Position numbers and translations under genes: made by a program. Under the pieces are notes generated by a model. It was not told the origin of the DNA, ran no database searches, and was given only the letters and a program-made list of their open reading frames with translations. A stretch of DNA of 64,000 nucleotides, from positions 5,987,322 through 6,051,321 of the forward strand of contig NZ_KB235922.1 of NCBI RefSeq assembly GCF_000332195.1. Reading direction: 5' to 3'. The DNA is from Pleurocapsa sp. PCC 7319 (GTDB lineage: Bacteria; Cyanobacteriota; Cyanobacteriia; Cyanobacteriales; Xenococcaceae). Below are positions 37,619 to 46,019 of this stretch, in pieces (within the stretch, counting starts at the first letter, position 1; each line of letters opens with the position of its first letter).

Positions 37619-37646
37619 AAGCTTAAAGCTTAAAGCTTAGAGCTTA
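37619..37646. repeat. Heptamer tandem repeat (AAGCTTA)
   Basis: Three perfect AAGCTTA units and one variant GAGCTTA, 20 bases after the arginase remnant. It is followed at 37651-37716 by a 21-codon open frame (MKNQSLPLQEIISRIVAPDL) that looks like another truncated gene start. Confidence 0.8.
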
Positions 37647-37756
37647 AAAAATGAAAAATCAATCTTTACCATTACAAGAAATAATTTCTCGGATTGTTGC
37701 CCCTGATTTAACTTGAGCATTGTTTCAGTAAAGTAAGTAAAATATTGCCCGCTTAC

Positions 37757-38356
37757 TTAAATCACTTTTAAAAAATCTTTTTTAATTACAGCAGGGCTTT
37801 CGGTGAAGGCACGATTGATAAATTCAAGAAAATTATCTGCTTCAATTTTGGGCAATAATCGACTGAATCTAATTTCCTGATAATCGTTATAGTTTAACAA
37901 GTAAAAAGTAATTTTATTCTTTTTCCAGATCCACAGTTCGGGAATACCAATATTTTTATAACTTGCTTTCAGCTCGTCAATATCGCCACTGCTAAAAATT
38001 ACTTCAACTACTAAATCTGGCTGAGACTTTCTGGTTTGAAAACTATATGCTATGTCTGGTTCTCTTCCCGCTTGACCTGTTAATTCTAGTCTTGTTTGTC
38101 GAAAAGGGAATTCTAAAAGCTCATATTTATCGCAATAAGCAAGAATCAGACGATCAATTACAGAGGCAATGATTTCATGGTTTAATCCTGGTGACACGAT
38201 AAAAATTTCTCCCTGAAAATATGAGACTCGATACCCTGGATATTCTTCAGAATTAAAATTTTGATAATCTTGCCATGTTGCTCCAGTAATCGTTAATACC
38301 CTATCTTCTCGAAGGAATTTTTCACGATTAATTGGTAAATCTGGAGATATTAACAT
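37757..38356 (-). CDS. Uma2-family putative restriction endonuclease-like protein (DUF820)
   Basis: 199 residues. The PD-(D/E)XK-like core is seen in REPDIAYSFQ (D) and QPDLVVEVIFSSGD followed by the lysine-containing helix SYKNIGIPELWIW. This is the Uma2 family, which is highly amplified in cyanobacteria and has nuclease-like folds but little experimental characterisation. Often associated with mobile or accessory DNA, consistent with the surrounding pseudogenes and MITE copies. Confidence 0.85.
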   Translation of the reverse strand: MLISPDLPINREKFLREDRVLTITGATWQDYQNFNSEEYPGYRVSYFQGEIFIVSPGLNHEIIASVIDRLILAYCDKYELLEFPFRQTRLELTGQAGREPDIAYSFQTRKSQPDLVVEVIFSSGDIDELKASYKNIGIPELWIWKKNKITFYLLNYNDYQEIRFSRLLPKIEADNFLEFINRAFTESPAVIKKDFLKVI

Positions 38357-38384
38357 TTATTTCGATTTTAAATTTAACTGTAAC

Positions 38385-38490
38385 TATAGCAATACGAACT
38401 TTTATTAGGACACTCATTACTCGTTACTCGTTACTCGTTACTTACGAGCAATCAAATAAACTTGTCCTAACGTAACTTTGTACGGCTATA
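38385..38490. mobile_element. MITE-like element, copy 1 (106 bp)
   Basis: Begins TATAGCAATACGAAC and ends ACTTTGTACGGCTATA. The ends are imperfect terminal inverted repeats (20 of 28 positions match, with perfect TATAGC and TTAGGACA blocks). The interior has three ACTCGTT heptamers and a small palindrome. A second copy lies at 41460-41558 in the same orientation, 7 bases shorter because it has one heptamer fewer. TA-flanked ends suggest mobilisation by an IS630/Tc1-mariner-type transposase, which is inference; none is encoded here. Confidence 0.82.
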
Positions 38491-38524
38491 TTAGTTATTT
38501 TACTGCTCAAAAATCTAAATTGAA

Positions 38525-40378
38525 TTAATTTATTGGCTCTAAAAGTCGACACTTCTGAGCTGGTTCACCCTGTATAAATAACTGTTGACTATCGTAGTAA
38601 CTAACGTTTTTTTGATTATCTGGTAGAAAAGGTCGCAGATCGGCGATCGCCTTAAAGGCAGCAATTACGTGAGAATCGTTAAAACATCGCGAACCATTGA
38701 GATACTCTAATCTTCCTTCGCGCCCGCCAAGATAGTTAGGAGCTAAATTCATCAACATGAGTTCTGCCGCTGCCCAGGAATCTGCCGAACCATTGGCAAA
38801 AGGAATATAACCGTTATCTTTCAAGATTTGGGCAACGCTGAGTAATTCTGCCCAATTCTGAGGAATTTCTAAGTTTAATTGCTCAAATAAATCAAGATTG
38901 TAATAGATGCCATGAGATACAGCCATCACTGGCACACCGTAAATATTTCCTTGTTCGGTTGTCCAAGGCTCAAGAACCTCTGAAGTGTAGTTCTCCTTTA
39001 ATCCTGGTAAATCAGTCAATATGGCTAATTCTCTAGTGTCAAATAGTCTTTGAGAAAAAGAAAAAGAACGTAAATAAAATATATCTGGAGCTGTACTAGC
39101 TTTGAGTCGATCTTCTAGAACTTTATTGTATAGTTTGGTTTGAACAGGCAAAAATTTGATATTTATATTGGGATACCTAGCCTTAAAAGCTGCTAATATC
39201 TTACTCATTTGTAATTCATCATCGGTACGCCATGAACCAAAAGTCAGAGTTACCCGATCTTGGTTACGAGCCTCATCTACTAAATCAGCATTAGATACCA
39301 GAGGTTTTGAATTAAGATTCATTAGGTTTTGATTTGCTTCTTTAGTAAACAGATTTAAGTTGCCATACTGATAGAAAAAAGCGATCGCACTAATTAACAA
39401 AATAGTGGGAAAAACGATTCTACCAATGATTATTAAACGATAAATTGCCGCTTGATTTTCTCTGATTCCTGGTTTATTACCAATGACTACTAGTAAAAGC
39501 TCTAAGCCGATTAACCCATAGATAATATAAAAACCATAGTCGAGGGCTACGACATAGCCGATTCCTTCGGGTAAACCCTCTAAAAGACTAAGATGAAAAA
39601 AGACGATCTCCAAAAGGGTTCCACTTACTGCCTCAACAGAAATTTGGTCGAACGGTAAAAACAGTAGTAAATACGATAAAACCACAAAAAATAACAGAGG
39701 CAGCAGATTTTTGATCGCAAAACTGACCCGATCTCGCTTAATGTCAATCACTGCATTAAATCGAGAATATTTTAAATCAGAATCAGAATCAAAAAATTTG
39801 GGATTGCCTAAAGTTGAATCATTCCGAAGAATATCTTGAAAAAATCTGACTTCTTTGACTTCCCAATCGCTAATAGTCTCAAATACATTTGATTCCTGCC
39901 AATTGGATATTACTTCTTGGGCGATAGTATCCCGCATCCCCACCACATCAACTACATAGATCAAATTATCTCGTGTCAGGTTGGCGTGGCGAAATCGAAC
40001 TGCTAATCTTTGGAGATCGAAGGGATAATCATCAAAGCGAAATTTCTCTTTAAAATCGGCTTTGACTCGATATACTCGATAAGTTATGCCGTCAACTACT
40101 TTTTCATCAATGGGATCGTCTAATTCCAGTTTATCCCCTGAATCCATGCGATCGGTTCCATAGTTAGTGAATTCGATATTATCTGCATCTATATCCCCTC
40201 GAAACCGAAACCATAAATAAAAATCAACTAAATAGGATGAATTTTTTTCATCCAAATTTCTGATTTCATTAATATCTATCCCGGTATAGACGATATTAGT
40301 CTTGTGCATATACCTGCCATCTACCAGGAGCATTCTGCCAGAGTCCAACTCTTGCTTGAGATTACTCAAAACGCCCAC
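38525..40378 (-). CDS. Pentameric ligand-gated ion channel fused to a periplasmic solute-binding domain (gene probably damaged)
   Basis: 617 residues as an open frame from GTG 40378. Residues 30-215 are the beta-sandwich ligand domain with FRFDDYPFDLQRL (113-125), the pro-loop signature of prokaryotic Cys-loop relatives. Four membrane helices follow: M1 219-242, M2 about 246-265, M3 274-299, M4 313-337. Residues 374-617 are an ABC-type sugar-binding-protein lobe (VTLTFGSWRTDDELQMSKIL, TAPDIFYLRSFSFSQ, GIYYNLDLFEQL). M4 ends outside the membrane, so the binding domain would be periplasmic. Upstream, ATG 40538 in another frame gives a membrane anchor (SVIAFLLSLILILSF), implying a 1-base frameshift near 40430-40445. 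The C-terminus stops abruptly just before MITE copy 1, where the rest of the binding protein is expected. Confidence 0.85.
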   Translation of the reverse strand: MGVLSNLKQELDSGRMLLVDGRYMHKTNIVYTGIDINEIRNLDEKNSSYLVDFYLWFRFRGDIDADNIEFTNYGTDRMDSGDKLELDDPIDEKVVDGITYRVYRVKADFKEKFRFDDYPFDLQRLAVRFRHANLTRDNLIYVVDVVGMRDTIAQEVISNWQESNVFETISDWEVKEVRFFQDILRNDSTLGNPKFFDSDSDLKYSRFNAVIDIKRDRVSFAIKNLLPLLFFVVLSYLLLFLPFDQISVEAVSGTLLEIVFFHLSLLEGLPEGIGYVVALDYGFYIIYGLIGLELLLVVIGNKPGIRENQAAIYRLIIIGRIVFPTILLISAIAFFYQYGNLNLFTKEANQNLMNLNSKPLVSNADLVDEARNQDRVTLTFGSWRTDDELQMSKILAAFKARYPNINIKFLPVQTKLYNKVLEDRLKASTAPDIFYLRSFSFSQRLFDTRELAILTDLPGLKENYTSEVLEPWTTEQGNIYGVPVMAVSHGIYYNLDLFEQLNLEIPQNWAELLSVAQILKDNGYIPFANGSADSWAAAELMLMNLAPNYLGGREGRLEYLNGSRCFNDSHVIAAFKAIADLRPFLPDNQKNVSYYDSQQLFIQGEPAQKCRLLEPIN

Positions 40379-40538
40379 ATCATTTGCTAGTTGAAGCTGA
40401 ATAAAAGCGGAAATAAATTTTTGCTGCTCGAAAACTAAGAATCAATATCAGAGAGAGCAAAAAAGCAATTACACTTCTAGTTACCTTTCTACTCCCAAAT
40501 ATCATTGTCGGGTTATATTTTTTAGAAGCAATTTTCAT

Positions 40539-40854
40539 GTGGGGACAAAATCAAAAATTTCTTTGCCGGTGATTAGGAGGATGTCTAATATGTCCCCATA
40601 GATGCTTTATTGCTATTTAATCTGAATGAAATCACGGGCATCATAGCTGAATTGTTTAGGTATTAATATTAGTAAAATACCTGAAATGTAATTTAAGTTG
40701 TAATTGAAATTGATAGTTTATTAGAATATTTTGATAAAAATTGTTCTCGTTTCTTTCTGTTTTTAATGTTGATAAATGACATAAAAAGAGTTAATAAAGC
40801 TGAGAACTGACATACGCTCTCAACTTTAATTAATATTGATAGCATTGATAGCAT
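40539..40854. other. AT-rich intergenic region upstream of the channel gene
   Basis: No ORF or strong hairpin seen. It separates the putative original start of the channel gene (40538) from the 3' end of the TerB-like gene, both on the minus strand. Confidence 0.5.
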
Positions 40855-41343
40855 TTAGATAGGAGTTCCCGAAGGATACATGAAAGCTAAACGTTTCTCG
40901 CGAAGTTTAGCTTCTTCAAGATAGATAGATTCAATCTCATTGACTACACGTTCAGGAATGCCCAATTTAGCTGCCATTTTGATCACAGTAGCTTGTTCTG
41001 GTTCACTATATTCACCATCAGCACCGCACGCTTGAATAGCATCGTAAATGAGATAACGCCGAGAACTGTCCGAGACTTTGTTTTGAGAAACAATTTGGTC
41101 GATATCTTCAGATGCTGCATAGGATTTTAACTCCTCGATTAGAGAATCTGATGCTCCATAAGCAGCAGCATATCCCACTACCCACTCCCTTTCTTGGGAG
41201 GTTAGTTGGTCATCGCCGTTGACACAAATCAAAAGCGACTTAAAATAACCATCGAATGATTGAGCATTAGGCAATTCTTTAAAAGTGAATTTTTCTCTAA
41301 ATAGCCAAGATAAGCCTTCCTTTGGAGCTACAGTTGTAGTCAT
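40855..41343 (-). CDS. TerB-like domain protein (intact paralogue)
   Basis: 162 residues, helical, with two repeats of the TerB-type acidic pattern: NGDDQLTSQEREWVVGYAAA and GADGEYSEPEQATVIKMAAK followed by LGI. The TerB fold is linked to tellurite and stress responses in other bacteria, with metal-binding acidic residues; function here is unknown. A decayed duplicate is at 34106-34535, and the two share their N-terminal and C-terminal sequence and the region just upstream of the start, including a CTCCTT (SD) block. It lies between the channel gene and MITE copy 2. Confidence 0.75.
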   Translation of the reverse strand: MTTTVAPKEGLSWLFREKFTFKELPNAQSFDGYFKSLLICVNGDDQLTSQEREWVVGYAAAYGASDSLIEELKSYAASEDIDQIVSQNKVSDSSRRYLIYDAIQACGADGEYSEPEQATVIKMAAKLGIPERVVNEIESIYLEEAKLREKRLAFMYPSGTPI

Positions 41344-41459
41344 AGTTTTCTCCTTGAATAGCCAAGTGTCTTTTGCATACGCAATTCATATTGACAGGTT
41401 ATTTTAAGTTAGCAAATCTCAAAGTACAAATACATATCTTGAATTATAAAATTTCTTTA

Positions 41460-41558
41460 TATAGCAATACGAACTTTTATTAGGACACTCATTACTCGTT
41501 ACTCGTTACTTACGAGCAATCAAATAAACTTGTCCTAACGTAACTTTGTACGGCTATA
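41460..41558. mobile_element. MITE-like element, copy 2 (99 bp)
   Basis: Nearly identical to 38385-38490, same orientation, with two ACTCGTT heptamers instead of three. Terminal TATAGC and GGCTATA are intact. Together with copy 1 it brackets about 3 kb containing the channel fusion and the TerB-like gene. Confidence 0.82.
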
Positions 41559-41594
41559 TTTAGTTATCGTTAGAGGAAATAGCCAAACGAGAAC

Positions 41595-41624
41595 GCATCA
41601 ATCGTTCGCTAGATTGATTGATGC
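41595..41624. repeat. Inverted repeat (GCATCAATC / GATTGATGC)
   Basis: Perfect 9-bp arms with a 12-base loop between MITE copy 2 and cysH. No function assigned. Confidence 0.6.
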
Positions 41625-41665
41625 AAACTTATACCAAATTGAATAGCTTTGACTACACATTGATC

Positions 41666-41693
41666 GTAAGGGCGCATTGCCATGCGCCCCTAC
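41666..41693. repeat. Dispersed palindromic repeat (GGGCGCAT-tgcc-ATGCGCCC)
   Basis: GTAAGGGCGCATTGCC followed by ATGCGCCCCTAC: perfect 8-bp stem with a 4-base loop. GC-rich palindromes with this GGGCGCA core are common dispersed repeats in cyanobacterial genomes. It stands out sharply from the AT-rich surroundings. Confidence 0.75.
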
Positions 41694-41850
41694 ACAAACG
41701 ATACTGTTGTCTTTTAAATTTAAAACGGTATTACTTATCTTCCTTTTCTGAATCAACCAAGAATTTAGGAATACTAAATTGATGTTCTAGCATTCCTAAA
41801 ATTCAGATTGAATGGAGCGAGATCAGTTCGCTCTTGGAAAAATAGTTGTC

Positions 41851-42609
41851 TTAAAGACTACTAGAATTGAGACTTTCTTCTTCTCCAGCAGTTTGGGGCA
41901 GGTGTAAACCACATTCTTGTTTCAAACCACGGAAACGAGTATCTCTTCCATCTGTATCATCAGCAGTTAGAGGGCGACTAGAATGCCAATCTCCAACAGT
42001 GACATAACCTAAGTCAAAATAAGGATGATAGGGTAGATCGTAAGCAGTTAAATATTGATAAATATCCCGAGCATTCCAATCTAAAATGGGATATATCTTG
42101 TATAAACTCTCTTGTTGTTCAACTCTGGTTAAATTCTGCCGATGTTCAGTTTGGTCTTTGCGGAGTCCGGCTAACCAAGCAGTAGCTCGAAGTTCTTTTA
42201 AAGCTCGTTGCATCGGTTCAACTTTACGGATTTGATCGTAAAGATTAAAAGCTTCTATATCATCTTGTTCCCAGAGTTTACCATGTAAAGCTTCCATACG
42301 AGCTGGGGAAATAGGAGATTGATAAACGTGAAGATTTAGTTCCAGTCTTTGAGTAAGTTGTTCGGCAAATTGATAAGTTTCTTGGGGCAAATAACCTGTA
42401 TCAATCCAGATTACTGGAATTTTAGGCACTACCTTGGTCACTAAGTGCAACATTACCGCCGCTTGAATGCCAAAACTAGTACTCATGACTAAATGATCGC
42501 CAAAAGTGGCAGCACTCCATTCAACTAATGATAGTGCTTCTGCATTTTCTAGTTGCTGATTGATTTGGGCTAAATCGAGGGTGGGTAGTTTAACTGTGGC
42601 AGAGACCAT
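41851..42609 (-). CDS. cysH: Phosphoadenosine phosphosulfate (PAPS) reductase
   Basis: Reduces activated sulfate to sulfite in assimilatory sulfur metabolism. 252 residues. The nucleotide-binding start [13 protein letters not shown], the [14 protein letters not shown] motif, the [12 protein letters not shown] segment and the C-terminal catalytic ECGLH are present. The paired cysteines that bind an iron-sulfur cluster in APS reductases are missing before the [12 protein letters not shown] segment, so PAPS is the expected substrate. Monocistronic and divergent from the aminotransferase gene. Confidence 0.93.
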   Translation of the reverse strand: MVSATVKLPTLDLAQINQQLENAEALSLVEWSAATFGDHLVMSTSFGIQAAVMLHLVTKVVPKIPVIWIDTGYLPQETYQFAEQLTQRLELNLHVYQSPISPARMEALHGKLWEQDDIEAFNLYDQIRKVEPMQRALKELRATAWLAGLRKDQTEHRQNLTRVEQQESLYKIYPILDWNARDIYQYLTAYDLPYHPYFDLGYVTVGDWHSSRPLTADDTDGRDTRFRGLKQECGLHLPQTAGEEESLNSSSL

Positions 42610-42916
42610 TAATTCTAACTCTCTAGATGCTGATAGTGATTAATTTGAGGGCTTAGAGTAACCGATTGTGAACTGTATTTTCGTCTGCTTAATAGCAAAC
42701 TGAATAGATTTATTATGCTAGACCTAATTATTCCATGTTGCCACTCTTAATAACAATAAATCAATATCTGTGGAGAGAATACTGAATCACTACTTGATTC
42801 AATTAACTTCCAGAGAGCTTCTCTTTAAGTCTTTAAATGTTGCAGTTTTTTCTCTCAAGCTCATCAAGTACACTAAGCAAAGAAAAACATTATGAAATAA
42901 CCTATTTAGAAAAAAT
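42610..42916. other. Divergent cysH / aminotransferase promoter region
   Basis: 307 AT-rich bases without an ORF. Promoters of both genes must be here, but no operator can be named. Confidence 0.5.
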
Positions 42917-44065
42917 ATGGTTGCAACTACAGCAATTAGCGATCGCTATCGGATTAAAACCAAACAACTGGATATGCCTCCCCGCTTGTTATTAGGACCT
43001 GGTCCTGCCAATGTTAATCCTAGAGTTTTAGCGGCGATGAGTATTGGTCCGGTAGGACATCTCGACCCTAGTTATTTGGCGTTGATGGATGAAATTGGAG
43101 ATCTTTTGCGCTATGCTTGGCAAACTGAAAACGAACTCACCATCTCTGTTAGTGGGACAGGAACAGCTGCTATGGAAGCAACTCTGGCTAATACGGTCGA
43201 ACCAGGAGATGTGGTTCTCGTAGGTGTAAAAGGCTACTTTGGTAATCGTTTGGTAGATATGGCAGGGCGTTACGGTGGTGATGTGCGCACCATGACTAAG
43301 CCCTGGGGACAAGTATTTAGCTTGGCAGATATTGAAACTAATTTAGAAACTCATAAACCAGCAATCTTAGCCTTAGTTCATGCAGAAACTTCTACTGGAG
43401 CTCGTCAACCATTAGAAGGGGTCGCCGAATTATGTCGTCAACATAATTGCTTGTTACTGGTGGATACTGTCACTAGCCTGGGTGGTGTTCCCCTTTATCT
43501 TGATGACTGGGGAATTGATCTTGCTTATAGTTGTAGTCAGAAGGGATTAGGGTGTCCTCCTGGTGCTTCCCCGTTTACCATGAGTAATCGTGCCTTGGAG
43601 AAATTAAATAACCGTACTAAACCTGTCCCCAACTGGTATCTAGATATGTCACTATTAGCTAAATACTGGGGCGAACAGCGGGTTTATCACCATACTGCCC
43701 CGATTAACACAAATTATGGTTTACGGGAATCACTACGCTTAGTTGCAGAGGAAGGACTAGAGCAACGCTGGCAACGTCATCAAAAAAATGCGGAAATGCT
43801 CTGGGAGGGTCTGGCAGAATTAAACTTAACTTGTCATGTTGATCGCGAGTTTCGTTTACCTACCCTGACTACAGTGAGGATTCCTGATGGAGTAGATGGC
43901 AAGGCGATCGCCCAAAGACTACTGACTGAATACAATATTGAAATTGCCGGTGGTTTAGGTGAATTGGGCGGTAAAGTGTGGCGTATTGGTTTGATGGGTT
44001 ACAATAGCCGTCCAGAAAACGTTTTGCTACTTTTAGATGCTTTAGAAAAGGTTCTGAAGTCATAA
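42917..44065 (+). CDS. Class V aminotransferase, alanine/serine--glyoxylate aminotransferase type
   Basis: 382 residues. The start LLLGPGPANVNPRVLAAMS with GHLDPSYLALMDEI is the hallmark of the AGT/SGT family. VSGTGTAAMEATLAN forms the PLP phosphate site, DTVTSLGGVPLYLDDWGIDL carries the pyridine-ring aspartate, and Lys209 in SQKGLGCPPG is the Schiff-base lysine. It would transaminate glyoxylate in photorespiration, with alanine or serine as donor. Cyanobacterial members were once annotated as a soluble hydrogenase small subunit. Ends before a repeat-rich 113-base gap. Confidence 0.93.
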   Translation: MVATTAISDRYRIKTKQLDMPPRLLLGPGPANVNPRVLAAMSIGPVGHLDPSYLALMDEIGDLLRYAWQTENELTISVSGTGTAAMEATLANTVEPGDVVLVGVKGYFGNRLVDMAGRYGGDVRTMTKPWGQVFSLADIETNLETHKPAILALVHAETSTGARQPLEGVAELCRQHNCLLLVDTVTSLGGVPLYLDDWGIDLAYSCSQKGLGCPPGASPFTMSNRALEKLNNRTKPVPNWYLDMSLLAKYWGEQRVYHHTAPINTNYGLRESLRLVAEEGLEQRWQRHQKNAEMLWEGLAELNLTCHVDREFRLPTLTTVRIPDGVDGKAIAQRLLTEYNIEIAGGLGELGGKVWRIGLMGYNSRPENVLLLLDALEKVLKS

Positions 44066-44125
44066 TTCTAAAAGCTCAGCTTCTTTGGGTTATGCCCTCG
44101 CTAACCCAGCCGACAATCAAGTCCT

Positions 44126-44180
44126 AAATTCCGAACTCTGAACCCCAAACTCCGAATTCCGAATTCCAAACTCCGAACTC
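44126..44180. repeat. TCCGAAT/TCCGAAC tandem-like repeat
   Basis: Irregular tandem copies of TCCGAA(T/C) heptamer- to octamer-like units, running to the stop of the next gene. Related to the palindromic repeat at 5792-5814. Confidence 0.7.
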
Positions 44181-44829
44181 ATTTAGAATTAGAGTTGGCT
44201 AGAGTTACAGCTAATTTATCAGCTATCCCTTCAATCCACTTCTCATCTTGTTTAGTGTAACTACGGGGGGCATTAGCACCCAAAATCAAGACTCCGCGAT
44301 CGCCAATAGGCTGACAGATTAACCCCTGGGTATTTTCTGGTAGATAATCAAATTCAACTTTACCTGGGTAGAGATTCAGATTGACTAAATAGACAGGTTT
44401 GTTTTTAGATATAACTCGTTGAACGATCGCTCCTGGTTTTACTTGAGAATTTTCACCTAAAACACCTCTGCGCAAGATAGTTTGATCATCGTAGTAAACT
44501 ACTAATGATCGCGTTACTGTATTTGTCAATAGTAATTGCGAAGCCCAGGCTAACTCAGTCTTAGCCACTTCTGAAAGTTCGGGGGCAAATTCTAAGCCAG
44601 TTTCTCCGACTAAAGTTACTGTGTCGGGAGTGCGTGCTTGAATTTGTTGCCAAAGTAAACCAACTAAAATTAATACTGCTCCTTCAATTATCCCTAAAGC
44701 ATCCGAACGCGCCTGAGAATCGGTCAGCTGTATTGTTAGCAGACGATTAATCAACAATAATAAACCACCTAATCCACCAGCAAAGATGGGTAACAACCTT
44801 AGTATGTAATTGGCATCAGTTTTACTCAT
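44179..44829 (-). CDS. Cofactor assembly of complex C subunit B (CCB2/CCB4-like, DUF2930)
   Basis: 216 residues from ATG 44829 (an in-frame ATG at 44859 adds 10). Two N-terminal membrane helices (LLPIFAGGLGGLLLLINRLL and IIEGAVLILVGLLWQQIQA) are followed by a soluble GAF-like domain: SLVVYYDDQTILRRGVLGEN, VIQRVISKNKPVYLVNL, GLICQPIGDRGVLILGANA, then EKWIEGIADKLAVTL. This matches the CCB2/CCB4 family, which in chloroplasts helps attach heme c(i) to cytochrome b6. Expected role: cytochrome b6f maturation in the thylakoid membrane. Confidence 0.85.
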   Translation of the reverse strand: MSKTDANYILRLLPIFAGGLGGLLLLINRLLTIQLTDSQARSDALGIIEGAVLILVGLLWQQIQARTPDTVTLVGETGLEFAPELSEVAKTELAWASQLLLTNTVTRSLVVYYDDQTILRRGVLGENSQVKPGAIVQRVISKNKPVYLVNLNLYPGKVEFDYLPENTQGLICQPIGDRGVLILGANAPRSYTKQDEKWIEGIADKLAVTLANSNSK

Positions 44830-45017
44830 CTTTAACAACGGTCGGTGAGCAATAATCAATTATCAAGGACTGGAAAGTTTTTAGCTAATTACTTTTAGCT
44901 CCTAACTTGAACTACTTCAAGTTGCCAAATTTATGATTTACCAAAAATATAAGATGGGAAGGTGTAATTGTTTTCCCCATCACCCACAACTTGCAAACTC
45001 GATCTAGATTAGCTTGA

Positions 45018-45746
45018 TTACTCTTCGCCCGCCTCTAAAATACGTTGAAATAGATACCCCGTGCCTCTAGCAGTCAAAATTAGTTCGGGATTGCTAGGAT
45101 CGTCTTCTAATTTGGCACGTAGACGAGAAATGTGTACATCTACTACGCGGGTATCTACATGGCGTTCAGGAGTATAACCCCAAACCTCTTGTAAAATTTC
45201 TGAACGAGAGAAAGGCTCGCCAGAACGACTAACCAGTAATTCTAGTAGACTAAACTCCATCCCTGTTAGGCGAATGCGTTCGTCACCTTTATAGACCTGA
45301 CGCTTGTTAGTGTCGATTTTAATTGAGCCGACATGAATTACTCCCGAGCTGGGAATGCCAGGTGCACCATTTTTTTCAACTCTGCGTAAGACAGAGCGAA
45401 TTCTAGCTTCTAGCTCTTTGGGAGAGAAAGGCTTTACCACATAATCATCTGCCCCTAACTCCAAACCTGTAATGCGATCAGCAACATCTCCCAAAGCCGT
45501 CAACATAATGATGGGAATATCCGACTCCTTCCGCAATTCTTGACAGACACCATAACCGTCTAATTTAGGCATCATCACGTCTAAGACGACTAAACTAGGT
45601 TCAGCAATACGAAAGGTTTCTAGGGCTTCTTCCCCATCTGCAGCAGTTACCACATCATAACCAATCATCGAAAGACGAGTTTCTAAAATGCGGCGGATGC
45701 TAGCCTCATCATCGACTACTAATATCTTCTCTTTATTCGTTTCCAA
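45018..45746 (-). CDS. rpaB: Response regulator RpaB (OmpR family)
   Basis: Essential cyanobacterial regulator that represses high-light genes and supports photosystem gene expression by binding HLR1 boxes. About 242 residues. The receiver domain begins KEKILVVDDEASIRRILETR with phosphoacceptor Asp in LDVMMPKLDGYG and Lys in DDYVVKPFSPKEL. The OmpR winged helix includes LTGMEFSLLELLVSRSGEPF and RHVDTRVVDVHISRLRAKLE. The frame reaches a GTG at 45758, but that codon overlaps the only SD (AAGGAG 45763-45758); the TTG at 45746, 11 bases downstream, begins exactly at the conserved ETNKEKI, so I prefer it. Confidence 0.94.
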   Translation of the reverse strand: METNKEKILVVDDEASIRRILETRLSMIGYDVVTAADGEEALETFRIAEPSLVVLDVMMPKLDGYGVCQELRKESDIPIIMLTALGDVADRITGLELGADDYVVKPFSPKELEARIRSVLRRVEKNGAPGIPSSGVIHVGSIKIDTNKRQVYKGDERIRLTGMEFSLLELLVSRSGEPFSRSEILQEVWGYTPERHVDTRVVDVHISRLRAKLEDDPSNPELILTARGTGYLFQRILEAGEE

Positions 45747-46019
45747 GTTAGTATACACTCCTTATTTAAGTTAAATTACCGATAATTAAGTTAAGTTTTT
45801 ATTGCCTTGTAATCTAGATTATCCTGTTGGAGTTGATTTGGTTAAGATAAACGTCTATTCTAGGGCGATTATCCTAACAATTCGTATAATTTAGAAGTTT
45901 TTTCAGATTTAATTTATCTTTGAGGCTATTAAAATTTCTTAGGATTAACCTGGTATTACTCATAAAAGTTTACTAATTTATTTGTTTATTGCTTTAAATC
46001 TCTAATTTTTCTTAAGAAA

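Noticed and set aside
41851-42609. APS reductase with iron-sulfur cluster
   Set aside because: The paired cysteines expected before the RKxxP segment are absent, so PAPS reductase is the better call.
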